Below are positions 1 through 5,771 of a stretch of DNA of 5,972 bases, piece by piece. Made by a program: the position numbers and the translations under genes. The notes beneath the pieces were generated by a model. It ran no database searches. It had not been told where the DNA came from and saw only the letters and a list, made by a program, of their open reading frames with translations. Every line of letters begins with the position of its first letter. Within the stretch, counting starts at the first letter, position 1. The stretch covers positions 1-5,972 of the forward strand of contig JACCZJ010000156.1 in NCBI GenBank assembly GCA_013696065.1, given 5' to 3'. The DNA is from Nocardioidaceae bacterium (lineage in GTDB: Bacteria > Actinomycetota > Actinomycetes > Propionibacteriales > Nocardioidaceae).

Positions 1-413
1 CTGTGGTGTCGCTCGCCGTGCTCTCGGCGGCCGTGAAGGTGGCGTCCTTTCGCCCGGCGTTGGTCGCGCGTCTGCATACCGACCGCTACGACGCGGGCAC
101 GGTTACGGCTCTGTTCGACCTCAACGAGGCCGCGTATGGGCTGAGCTGGGCACTCGACGGCCTCTTCGTCCTGCTGCTCGGGATTGCCGCCCTTGTGGCT
201 GGCACCATGCCGCAGTGGCTGGCCGGCTGGGCAGTCGTCTCCGGAGTCGCGCTGGAAGTGGGCATCGCTGTGCCCGCAGCCTTCAACACTCTCCAGCTCA
301 TCTTCATCGTCTGGCTCGTCGTGGCGAGCGGCTGGGCGCTGCGTGACGGCACGCGTCGTACGGCGGCTGACCCAGTCCGTGCGGCGGCGGGTGAGGCGTT
401 ACCTGCCCGCTAG
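1..413 (+). CDS. Membrane protein of unknown function, 5' end cut by window edge
   Basis: The reading frame is open from the left edge (first full codon at 3) to a TAG stop at 411-413, giving about 136 visible residues; the true start lies outside the window. Hydrophobic stretches suggest three full membrane segments, at about residues 44-66 (ending in LLLGIAALVAGT), 70-90 (WLAGWAVVSGVALEVGIAV) and 93-111 (LQLIFIVWLVVASGW), plus part of another at the cut N terminus. The tail is short and rich in Arg and Ala, probably cytoplasmic. High third-position GC supports this frame over the Ser/Arg-rich alternative frame. I do not recognise the family with confidence; it has the general look of small multi-pass DUF-type actinobacterial membrane proteins. 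Its last 15 nt overlap the 3' end of the convergent FMN reductase gene. No function is assigned. Confidence 0.75.
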   Translation, partial: VVSLAVLSAAVKVASFRPALVARLHTDRYDAGTVTALFDLNEAAYGLSWALDGLFVLLLGIAALVAGTMPQWLAGWAVVSGVALEVGIAVPAAFNTLQLIFIVWLVVASGWALRDGTRRTAADPVRAAAGEALPAR

Positions 414-1016
414 GAGTTGTTCGAATGGCGTCGGGCCGTCGAATGGATCGGCCGGGCCGTCGAAAGTGTGGGCGTGCATGAGGGCGGCCAGCTCACCGGC
501 AGCCCGGTCGATCCGCTTGGCCAGCGACAGACCCCCGCTGCCCTCTGATCCCCAGTCCTCTGCTGCGGCGAAGACCGCCGTCGGCACGACGACTGCCCTG
601 AGATACGCGAACATCGGCCGCAGAGCGTGCTCGAGCGCAAGCGAGTGCCGTGCCGTGCCGCCCGTGGCAGCGATCAACACCGGTTTCCCGGCGAGCGAGT
701 CGGCCTCCAAGACGTCGAAGAAGGACTTGAACAGGCCGCTGTATGAGGCGTTGAAGATCGGACTCACCACGATGAGGCCATCGGCCCGCGCCACGCTGTC
801 GATGGTCTCGTTCAAGCGGGGGCTGCCGAGACCGGTCACGAGCTTGTTGGTCACGTCGTGGGCTTGGTCGCGCAGCTCGATGATGTCAACGACTGCTTCG
901 ACTCGTTGGTTCCCTAGCATCCGCTTCGCCGCCGCGGTGAGCTGGTCAGCCAGCAGCCGCGTCGACGAGGGCTGACTCAGACCCGCAGAGATCGTGACGA
1001 GCTTGCGGCTGGTCAT
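399..1016 (-). CDS. NADPH-dependent FMN reductase, LLM-partnered (CE1759 family)
   Basis: A 205-residue flavodoxin-fold flavin reductase. It is expected to reduce FMN with NAD(P)H in the cytoplasm and hand FMNH2 to the monooxygenase encoded just upstream. Visible signs: an N-terminal beta strand followed by an FMN-phosphate loop region (SAGLSQPSSTRLL, residues 10-22); the core motif SPIFNASYSGLFKSFFDVL at 85-103, which matches the SP-x-YN-x-S-x-x-LK pattern of NADPH-dependent FMN reductases; and ATGGTARHSLALEHALRP at 117-134, typical of the CE1759 group. Length fits the family. The ATG start overlaps the stop of the LLM gene in ATGA (1013-1016), so translation is probably coupled; only a weak AGGTGG lies upstream. 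The C-terminal tail carries FDGP twice (residues 185-188 and 192-195). The TAA stop at 399-401 lies inside the end of the convergent membrane-protein gene. The physiological substrate of the pair is not shown. Confidence 0.92.
   Translation of the reverse strand: MTSRKLVTISAGLSQPSSTRLLADQLTAAAKRMLGNQRVEAVVDIIELRDQAHDVTNKLVTGLGSPRLNETIDSVARADGLIVVSPIFNASYSGLFKSFFDVLEADSLAGKPVLIAATGGTARHSLALEHALRPMFAYLRAVVVPTAVFAAAEDWGSEGSGGLSLAKRIDRAAGELAALMHAHTFDGPADPFDGPTPFEQLLAGR
432..464. repeat. Short 21-bp-period repeat in the FMN reductase tail
   Basis: CGGGCCGTCGAA occurs at 432-443 and again at 453-464, exactly seven codons apart. It encodes the doubled FDGP in the C-terminal tail of the reductase. 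Probably a small in-frame duplication. Confidence 0.6.
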
Positions 1017-2140
1017 CGGACCACCTGCATCAGGTCGTGACTTGCGCGATCGCTGGGGCCCTCGGCTGCCGCCGCTGCCGCCTTGAGGCTCGCATGTGTC
1101 GGCGCCTCGGGCACATGGGCTGGCCGGAGCGCGTCGAGCTCCCTGCGCAGGACGGGCACGACCTCCTCGCCCAGCAGGTCGAGTTGTTCCAGGACTGTCC
1201 TGAGCGGCAATCCGGCGTGATCCATCAAGAAGAGCTGACGCTGGTAGTCACCGAAGTACTCGCGGAACGTCAACGTCTTCTCGATGACCTCTTGCGGGCT
1301 GCCGACCGTCAGCGGCGTCTGTTCCATGAACTCCTCCAACGAGGGGCCGTGCCCGTAGACCGGAGCGTTGTCGAAGTACGGCCGGAACTCCCGCACCGCG
1401 GCCTGGGAGTCCTTGCGCATGAAGACCTGTCCGCCGAGCCCAACGATGGCCTGATCGGCTTGGCCATGACCGTAATGCTCGAAGCGCCGCCGGTAGAGGG
1501 CGATCAACCGCTGGTAGTGGTCCTTCGGCCAGAAGATGTGGTTGGCGAAGAAGCCGTCACCGTAGTACGCCGCTTGCTCTGCAATCTCGGGGCTGCGGAT
1601 GGATCCGTGCCACACGAACGGGGGTACGCCGTCCAGCGGCCGCGGGGTCGAAGTGAAGGACTGCAGCGGAGTGCGGAACTTGCCCTCCCAGTTGACGACA
1701 TCCTCTCGCCACAGCCGGCGCAGCAGGTGATAGTTCTCGATGGCGAGCGGAATGCCCTCGCGGATGTCTTGGCCGAACCACGGGTACACCGGGCCGGTGT
1801 TGCCGCGGCCCATCATCAGGTCGACGCGGCCATCCGCGAGGTGCTGCAACATGGCGAAGTCTTCGGCGATCTTGACGGGGTCGTTCGTCGTGATCAGGGT
1901 GGTGGACGTCGAGAGGATGAGCCGGTCAGTCCGAGCAGCGATGTAACCGAGCATCGTCGTCGGCGAGGACGGGACGAACGGCGGGTTGTGGTGTTCACCC
2001 GTCGCGAAAACGTCCAGACCCACCTCTTCGGCCTTCAACGCAATCGTCACCATCGCCTTGATCCGCTCTGCCTCGGATGGCGCGCGCCCGGTCGTCGGAT
2101 CGGGTGTCACGTCTCCGACGGTGAAGATTCCGAATTGCAT
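1013..2140 (-). CDS. Luciferase-like FMN-dependent monooxygenase (CE1758 family)
   Basis: A 375-residue bacterial-luciferase-type (LLM, TIM-barrel) flavin monooxygenase, predicted to use FMNH2 and O2 to oxidise an unknown substrate in the cytoplasm. Family signs: the first barrel strand MQFGIFTVGDVT (1-12); GEHHNPPFVPSSP (48-60) with the His pair usual in this superfamily; DRLILSTSTTLITTNDPVK (72-90); LADGRVDLMMGRGNTGP (101-117); and TVGSPQEVIEKTL near residue 278, the usual C-terminal barrel motif. The last ~40 residues are a low-complexity Ala-rich tail. I chose ATG 2140 because the family begins at MQFGIF and GAGGAG (2150-2155) sits 9 nt upstream. An in-frame ATG at 2185 would add 15 residues (MSTIGPSLLTEETFR) and also has GAGGAG 11 nt upstream. 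The gene lies just after the Fe-S gene and overlaps the FMN reductase gene by 4 nt, matching the known CE1758/CE1759 two-gene arrangement. The substrate is unknown. Confidence 0.9.
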   Translation of the reverse strand: MQFGIFTVGDVTPDPTTGRAPSEAERIKAMVTIALKAEEVGLDVFATGEHHNPPFVPSSPTTMLGYIAARTDRLILSTSTTLITTNDPVKIAEDFAMLQHLADGRVDLMMGRGNTGPVYPWFGQDIREGIPLAIENYHLLRRLWREDVVNWEGKFRTPLQSFTSTPRPLDGVPPFVWHGSIRSPEIAEQAAYYGDGFFANHIFWPKDHYQRLIALYRRRFEHYGHGQADQAIVGLGGQVFMRKDSQAAVREFRPYFDNAPVYGHGPSLEEFMEQTPLTVGSPQEVIEKTLTFREYFGDYQRQLFLMDHAGLPLRTVLEQLDLLGEEVVPVLRRELDALRPAHVPEAPTHASLKAAAAAAEGPSDRASHDLMQVVR

Positions 2141-2149
2141 CCTGAACGT

Positions 2150-2155
2150 CTCCTC
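2150..2155 (-). promoter_or_regulatory. Ribosome binding site favouring LLM start at 2140
   Basis: The minus strand reads GAGGAG here, 9 nt before ATG 2140. Good SD spacing, together with the family-typical MQFGIF N terminus, makes this the preferred start of the monooxygenase. Confidence 0.65.
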
Positions 2156-2177
2156 AGTGAGTAGCGATGGTCCAATA

Positions 2178-2191
2178 GTTGACATGGCAAC
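2178..2191. promoter_or_regulatory. Candidate MarR operator at the head of the LLM gene
   Basis: GTTGACATGGCAAC is a dyad with six of seven base pairs matched. It has the same GTTG-N6-CAAC form as the element at 5086-5099 (11 of 14 positions identical) and shares GTTGACA with the element at 5058. It covers the alternative ATG at 2185. Binding by the MarR protein of this window is an inference from motif sharing only. Confidence 0.35.
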
Positions 2192-2196
2192 TACAT

Positions 2197-2202
2197 CTCC
2201 TC
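2197..2202 (-). promoter_or_regulatory. Second SD-like site before alternative LLM start at 2185
   Basis: The minus strand again reads GAGGAG, within the same 8-mer TGAGGAGA seen at 2149-2156, 11 nt before ATG 2185. It could drive the longer form. The next bases form ATG followed at once by TAG, a start-stop that could also load ribosomes just ahead of the gene. Which site is used cannot be decided from sequence alone. Confidence 0.4.
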
Positions 2203-2221
2203 AAGTCTCAAACATGACTCT

Positions 2222-4459
2222 TTATTCCGGAGACTCAGGCTGAGGATCCTCACGGGGTATGGCGTCGGCTGGCTTGCGTTGAACCGATGCCAGCAAGAGT
2301 TGTGCCACATCGAGCACCTCGACTTCCTCGCGCGCGGTGCCGTCGGCTTGCTTGGCTGTGAGACCGTCCGAGAGCATGACGCGGCAGAACGGGCAGCCGG
2401 TCGCGATCTGGTCAGCGCCGGTCTCGACCGCTTCGGTGGTGCGGTTGACGTTGATGCGCTCGCCGACCTTCTCTTCCATCCACATGCGAGCCCCACCCGC
2501 GCCGCAGCAGAAAGATCGTTCGCCGTTGCGGGGCATCTCCTTGAAGTCGGCGCCGGAGATCACCGACAGCAGCTCCCGTGGCGGCTGGTAGACCTGATTG
2601 TGGCGGCCCAGAAAGCACGGGTCGTGATAGGTGATGGTGTGGCCATTGGCAGCACCGGCTTCAGGCGCCACCGGGGTGAGTTTGCCCTCGCGGACGAGCC
2701 GGTTGAGCAGCTGGGTGTGATGGACCACCTCGAGCTTCACTCCCAGTTGGCTGTATTCGTTCTTGAGGGTGTTGAAGCAGTGCGCACAGGTCGACACCAC
2801 CTTCTTGACCTTGGTCTCCTTGAACACCTCGACGTTCTGCATCGCCAGCTGCTGGAAGACGAACTCGTTGCCGGAGCGGCGCGCGGGATCTCCTGTGCAG
2901 GTCTCACCGTCACCAAGGACTGCGAAGGACACCTCCGCCTGGTGGAGCAGCTCGGCGACTGCCCGGGTGGTCTTCTTCGCTCGGTCCTCGTAGGCGCCCG
3001 CACAGCCGACCCAGAACAGCCACTCGACCTCATCGAGGCTCGCGACATCGGAACCCACCTGCTTGACCTCGAACGGCAGGTCCTTGGCCCAGTCCATCCG
3101 GGCAGACGGTGCCATGTTCCACGGATTGCCCTTGTTTTCCAGGCCTTTGAACAGCTGGTTGAGCTCGGCTGGGAAGCTCGACTCGACCAGCACCTGGTAG
3201 CGACGCATGTCCATGATGTGGTCGACGTGCTCGATGTCGACCGGGCACTGCTGCACGCACGCGCCACACGACGTGCACGACCACAACACGTCGGGGTCGA
3301 TCACCGCACCAGCCGAAGGCAGGGCCGGGTCACCCACGGTGGCGCCGACCAACTCCCGCTCCGCCTCCGCCCTGACAGCCTCGGGCAACGTCTCGCGGTC
3401 GGCCTCGTCGGCCAACAGATAAGGCGCTTTCGCGTAGGCGTGGTCACGCAGGTTCGTGATGAACAGCTTCGGCGACAGCGGCTTCTCGGTGTTCCAGGCC
3501 GGACACTGCGACTGGCAGCGACCACACTCGGTGCACGTCGAAAAGTCGAGCAACCCCTTCCAGGTGAAGTCCTCGATCTTGCCCACTCCAAAGGCGGTGT
3601 CCTCGTCAAGCTCGTCGAAGTTCTCGAAGTCAATCGGCTGGCCGCCGGCCATCATCGGCTCGAGCGCGCCCAACGACGGCCGACCGTCGGCGTAGCGCTT
3701 GAACCAGATGTTCGGCCACACCGTGAACCGGTGCCACGCGACCCCCATCGTCGTGTTCAGCGCGAGGACGATGAGCCAGACCATCGAGGTGACGATCTTG
3801 ATCATCGCGGTGACCCAAATCAGCTGCGCGAGGCCACCCTCCGACATACCGTTCAACAGCTGACCCAGCCAGGCAGTGAACGGGAAGTGCGCGGCGGACG
3901 CATGCTCGGGATCGGCGCCATACTGCGCCAGCGCATACTCCGCCCCGCGCAGGGTGATGATGCACAAGGCAACGGTCAAGATGACGAATTCAACGAAGAA
4001 GCCCTGCCACATAGTCGAGCCATAGAACCGCCCTCTAGGACCCCGCTCGCGCTGCCTGGGCCGCGTTGCTCGGTAGGCGATGAACCCGAGGATGGCAAAC
4101 AACATGACCACGGCGAAGAACTCAGATGCCCACTCGTACATGAAGAAGGTGCCGAAGACCGGCAGGGAGAAGTGGGGTTCGAACAACTGCCCATAAGCGG
4201 TCAGCAGAGTGAAGAACAGCAGGCCGAAGCCCACGAAGAGGAACCAGTGGCCGATGCCTACGGCCGTCCATTGGAGCATTCTGGTGTGGCCCAGCGTCTC
4301 CTTCAACATCGTGGCCCAGCGGGCGCCCCTGTCGTCATGGCGATGTGCCGCCGGCTGTCCCAGCTTGACCACCGAGACGATGCGGCCGATCGCGGTGCCG
4401 AAAAGGGCGACCGCAACCACCGACATCGCCAAAGAACCCACGATGGCTACAAGCTGCAC
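2222..4459 (-). CDS. EtfD-like membrane Fe-S oxidoreductase (NarI-like TM domain, 2x[4Fe-4S], two CCG domains)
   Basis: A 745-residue membrane-bound electron-transfer protein resembling mycobacterial EtfD (Rv0338c), which takes electrons from electron-transfer flavoprotein during fatty-acid beta-oxidation and feeds menaquinone; more distantly it resembles HdrCD/DsrMK. Order of parts: about five membrane helices (roughly 2-24, 68-90, 108-130, 154-174, 212-235) in a NarI-like domain, with H71 and H243 as possible haem ligands; a first ferredoxin motif C309-x2-C312-x2-C315-x3-C319-P followed by AWNTEKPLSPK; a second C395-x2-C398-x2-C401-x3-C405-P; a first cysteine-rich module (C486, C521 in GETCTGDPARR, C558, C561); and a second (C615, C651-C652-G, C689, C692). 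All expected cluster cysteines are present. The start is GTG at 4457-4459, with GGGAG 7 nt upstream. It lies 43 nt after marR and 36-81 nt before the LLM gene. No etfBA or acyl-CoA dehydrogenase is visible, so the electron donor is unproven. Confidence 0.9.
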   Translation of the reverse strand: MQLVAIVGSLAMSVVAVALFGTAIGRIVSVVKLGQPAAHRHDDRGARWATMLKETLGHTRMLQWTAVGIGHWFLFVGFGLLFFTLLTAYGQLFEPHFSLPVFGTFFMYEWASEFFAVVMLFAILGFIAYRATRPRQRERGPRGRFYGSTMWQGFFVEFVILTVALCIITLRGAEYALAQYGADPEHASAAHFPFTAWLGQLLNGMSEGGLAQLIWVTAMIKIVTSMVWLIVLALNTTMGVAWHRFTVWPNIWFKRYADGRPSLGALEPMMAGGQPIDFENFDELDEDTAFGVGKIEDFTWKGLLDFSTCTECGRCQSQCPAWNTEKPLSPKLFITNLRDHAYAKAPYLLADEADRETLPEAVRAEAERELVGATVGDPALPSAGAVIDPDVLWSCTSCGACVQQCPVDIEHVDHIMDMRRYQVLVESSFPAELNQLFKGLENKGNPWNMAPSARMDWAKDLPFEVKQVGSDVASLDEVEWLFWVGCAGAYEDRAKKTTRAVAELLHQAEVSFAVLGDGETCTGDPARRSGNEFVFQQLAMQNVEVFKETKVKKVVSTCAHCFNTLKNEYSQLGVKLEVVHHTQLLNRLVREGKLTPVAPEAGAANGHTITYHDPCFLGRHNQVYQPPRELLSVISGADFKEMPRNGERSFCCGAGGARMWMEEKVGERINVNRTTEAVETGADQIATGCPFCRVMLSDGLTAKQADGTAREEVEVLDVAQLLLASVQRKPADAIPREDPQPESPE

Positions 4460-4466
4460 GGTTCAA

Positions 4467-4471
4467 CTCCC
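4467..4471 (-). promoter_or_regulatory. Ribosome binding site for the GTG start of the Fe-S protein
   Basis: The minus strand reads GGGAG 7 nt before GTG 4459. This supports the non-ATG start and the full first membrane helix beginning VQLVAIVGSL (initiator read as Met). Confidence 0.7.
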
Positions 4472-4502
4472 GTTCGTACGGTCAGGGTCTGGAATATCTA
4501 CC

Positions 4503-5036
4503 CTATTGATCCGATGTGACGCGGTGAGAATCGCCGTGCCGTGCTTGATCCACGCCACCGTCAGGATCACAGGGCGGATCCTCCTGCTTGAGGTGGTCTA
4601 ACACCCGGTCGGTGATCGTCGCGAGAACATCGATCTCATGTTCGGTCAGGAGGTCGATGAAGTTCTCCCGGACGGCGTCCACGTGCTGCGGCGCTGCGGC
4701 CTCTATGGCGCTCCGGCCGGTTGCGGTCAACGCGATGAACGCGCCGCGACCGTCGGTCGGACACTCTCGTCGCTCGACGAGCCCACGCTGCTGCATGCGA
4801 GTGAGGTGGTGCGACAGCCGGCTCTTCTCCCAGTCGACGGTGGCGGCCAGGTCACGTGCCCGCAGCTGTTCTCCGGACGCTTCGGACAGCGGGACCATGA
4901 TCTCGTAGTCGGCGGAAGAGAGGCCGGAGTCGCGGGTCAGCCTCTGGCCCAGCACTCGGGCCAACTGGCGGTGCATCTGGAGGTGGCTACGCCAGACCCG
5001 CGCTTCCTCATCGTTTAACCATCGCGGTTGCGTCAT
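4503..5036 (-). CDS. MarR-family winged helix-turn-helix transcriptional regulator
   Basis: A 177-residue dimeric DNA-binding regulator of the MarR type. The N-terminal helix (about 9-35) would help form the dimer. The winged HTH spans about 43-110: SADYEIMVPLSEA, then LRARDLAATVDWEKSRLSHHLTRM (58-81) with the recognition helix around 69-82, then the wing RRECPTDGRGAFIALTATG (89-107) with the conserved D95/R97 region. A C-terminal dimer helix runs to about 150, followed by a polar, probably disordered tail of ~27 residues. Cysteines at 92 (wing) and 156 (tail) could matter for redox sensing, but nothing shows this. It is the first gene of the minus-strand run and is divergent from yceI across 110 bp, an arrangement that usually means self-control and control of the neighbour. 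No good SD precedes the ATG; a TAATAT box 6 nt upstream suggests leaderless translation. The ligand is unknown. Confidence 0.92.
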   Translation of the reverse strand: MTQPRWLNDEEARVWRSHLQMHRQLARVLGQRLTRDSGLSSADYEIMVPLSEASGEQLRARDLAATVDWEKSRLSHHLTRMQQRGLVERRECPTDGRGAFIALTATGRSAIEAAAPQHVDAVRENFIDLLTEHEIDVLATITDRVLDHLKQEDPPCDPDGGVDQARHGDSHRVTSDQ

Positions 5037-5042
5037 GAGTTC

Positions 5043-5070
5043 ATATTACCCGGGAATGTTGACACGTCAT
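5043..5070 (-). promoter_or_regulatory. Probable marR operon promoter, leaderless
   Basis: On the minus strand TAATAT (5048-5043) matches the -10 consensus at 5 of 6 bases in the strongest positions. ATGACG (5070-5065) is a 4-of-6 match to the -35 box at a 16-nt spacing. Six bases separate the -10 box from the A of the marR ATG, so transcription should begin at or next to the start codon. Confidence 0.5.
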
Positions 5071-5071
5071 C
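5058..5071. promoter_or_regulatory. Candidate MarR operator, site 1
   Basis: GTTGACACGTCATC contains the near-palindrome TGACACGTCA (5060-5069, outer four pairs matched). It lies across the -35 boxes of both divergent promoters. It is a weaker member of the GTTG-N6-CAAC series. Confidence 0.3.
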
Positions 5072-5087
5072 CATCGTTTGTCATAGT
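5059..5087 (+). promoter_or_regulatory. Probable yceI promoter
   Basis: A perfect -35 box TTGACA (5059-5064), a 17-nt spacer, and CATAGT (5082-5087, 4 of 6) as the -10 box. The expected start near 5094 gives a leader of about 50 nt before yceI. The -35 box overlaps the -35 region of the opposite marR promoter, so the two transcription units share control DNA. Confidence 0.5.
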
Positions 5088-5099
5088 TGTCATATCAAC
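5086..5099. promoter_or_regulatory. Candidate MarR operator, site 2
   Basis: GTTGTCATATCAAC has perfect GTTG/CAAC half-sites around a 6-nt centre and covers the end of the forward -10 box and the expected yceI start point. It sits 28 bp from site 1 and is preceded by a direct repeat of TTGTCATA (5078-5085 and 5087-5094). Binding is inferred from its position beside a MarR gene. Confidence 0.4.
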
Positions 5100-5134
5100 A
5101 AAGTTCCGGGAGAGGCCCGGGACCAGAATCAGCC

Positions 5135-5139
5135 AGGAG
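5135..5139 (+). promoter_or_regulatory. Ribosome binding site for yceI
   Basis: AGGAG lies 7 nt before ATG 5147. It fixes the start there rather than at the upstream in-frame TTG at 5087, which falls on the promoter -10 box. Confidence 0.75.
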
Positions 5140-5146
5140 ACAAACC

Positions 5147-5737
5147 ATGACCGAGACGCCTACTACGTCCGACACCCTTACGTTGGGGTCGCCCGAGATC
5201 ACCGGTGACTACGTCATCGACGCTGCGCACAGCCGCCTCGGCTTTGTGGCCCGGCACGCCATGGTCACCAAGGTTCGCGGCAGCTTCAACGAATTCGAGG
5301 GCAGTGCGCACCTCGACGCCGCCAACCCCTCCAAGTCGTCCGCCACCGTGAGCATCGACGTGGCGAGCATCGACACCCGCCAGTCCCAGCGCGATGAGCA
5401 CCTGCGCACCAACGACTTCTTCGACGCGCCGACCTTCCCGATGATCACGTTCGTCAGCACCGCCGCGGAGAAGCTCGACGAGGAGAACTTCCGGATGACC
5501 GGCGACCTCACCATCAAGGACGTCACCAAGTCCATCTCCATCGACTTCGAGTTCGCCGGTGGCGCCAAGGACCCCTACGGCAATGAGCGCGTGGGATTCG
5601 AAGGCTCGACCGCCATCAACCGCAAGGACTACGGCGTCAACTTCAACGCCGTCCTCGAAAGCGGCGGGGTGATGGTGTCCGACAAGATCACCCTCGAATT
5701 CGAGATCTCCGCCATCAAGTCCCAGCCCGCTGCCTGA
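5147..5737 (+). CDS. YceI family protein (lipocalin-like, polyisoprenoid/lipid binding)
   Basis: A 196-residue YceI-domain protein. The family forms a lipocalin-like beta barrel whose structurally known members bind polyprenyl or fatty-acyl chains. Visible signs: GDYVIDAAHSRLGFVARHAMV (20-40), the standard opening of the domain with its D-x-x-H-S-x-x-x-F core; VRGSFNEFEG (43-52); SIDVASIDTRQSQRDEHLRT (69-88) with the D-x-R-DxHL pattern before FFDAPTFPMITF (91-102); MTGDLTIKDVTKSI (117-130), the GxLTIKGVTK-like strand; and GFEGSTAINRKDYGV (150-164), the family's usual RxDFG-like site. There is no signal peptide, so this is the cytoplasmic actinobacterial form rather than the secreted E. coli form; the first ~18 residues are a polar leader. 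The gene is divergent from marR, has its own promoter and is followed by a strong hairpin, so it is probably a single-gene unit. The exact ligand cannot be read from sequence. Confidence 0.93.
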   Translation: MTETPTTSDTLTLGSPEITGDYVIDAAHSRLGFVARHAMVTKVRGSFNEFEGSAHLDAANPSKSSATVSIDVASIDTRQSQRDEHLRTNDFFDAPTFPMITFVSTAAEKLDEENFRMTGDLTIKDVTKSISIDFEFAGGAKDPYGNERVGFEGSTAINRKDYGVNFNAVLESGGVMVSDKITLEFEISAIKSQPAA

Positions 5738-5771
5738 ACAACAGCTGCACGCTCCCACCGCATGAAACGGC

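Noticed and set aside
184..975. A 263-residue Ser/Ala-rich plus-strand frame spanning the first two genes
   Set aside because: It overlaps two better-supported genes on opposite strands and has the composition of an out-of-frame translation.
1037..2164. A 375-residue plus-strand open frame opposite the monooxygenase gene
   Set aside because: Antisense shadow with the same Arg/Val/Glu-rich character and no recognisable domain.
2204..2235. AGTCTC/GAGACT inverted repeat after the Fe-S gene as a terminator
   Set aside because: Only 6 bp of stem with a 20-nt loop and no T-run; more likely chance, and read-through into the LLM gene is expected.
2880..2910. Loss of the CCG signature in the first cysteine-rich module (CTG instead)
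   Set aside because: The CTGDPARR form, to my knowledge, is the normal form in EtfD-type proteins, so this is not a defect.
4460..4502. Separate promoter for the Fe-S gene in the 43-nt gap after marR
   Set aside because: A TAGATA-like box is present, but I see no matching -35 element; co-transcription with marR is simpler.
2279..4519. A 746-residue plus-strand open frame opposite the Fe-S protein gene
   Set aside because: It is the antisense shadow of a GC-rich gene. The protein is rich in Arg, His, Leu, Asp and Glu with no family motifs, while the minus strand has full ferredoxin and CCG motifs.
5106..5120. CCGGG/CCCGG hairpin in the yceI leader as a riboswitch or attenuator
   Set aside because: A 5-bp stem with no conserved riboswitch core and no following T-run.
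5087..5146. 20-residue N-terminal extension of YceI from TTG 5087
   Set aside because: The TTG falls on the predicted -10 box, and ATG 5147 has an AGGAG at ideal spacing.
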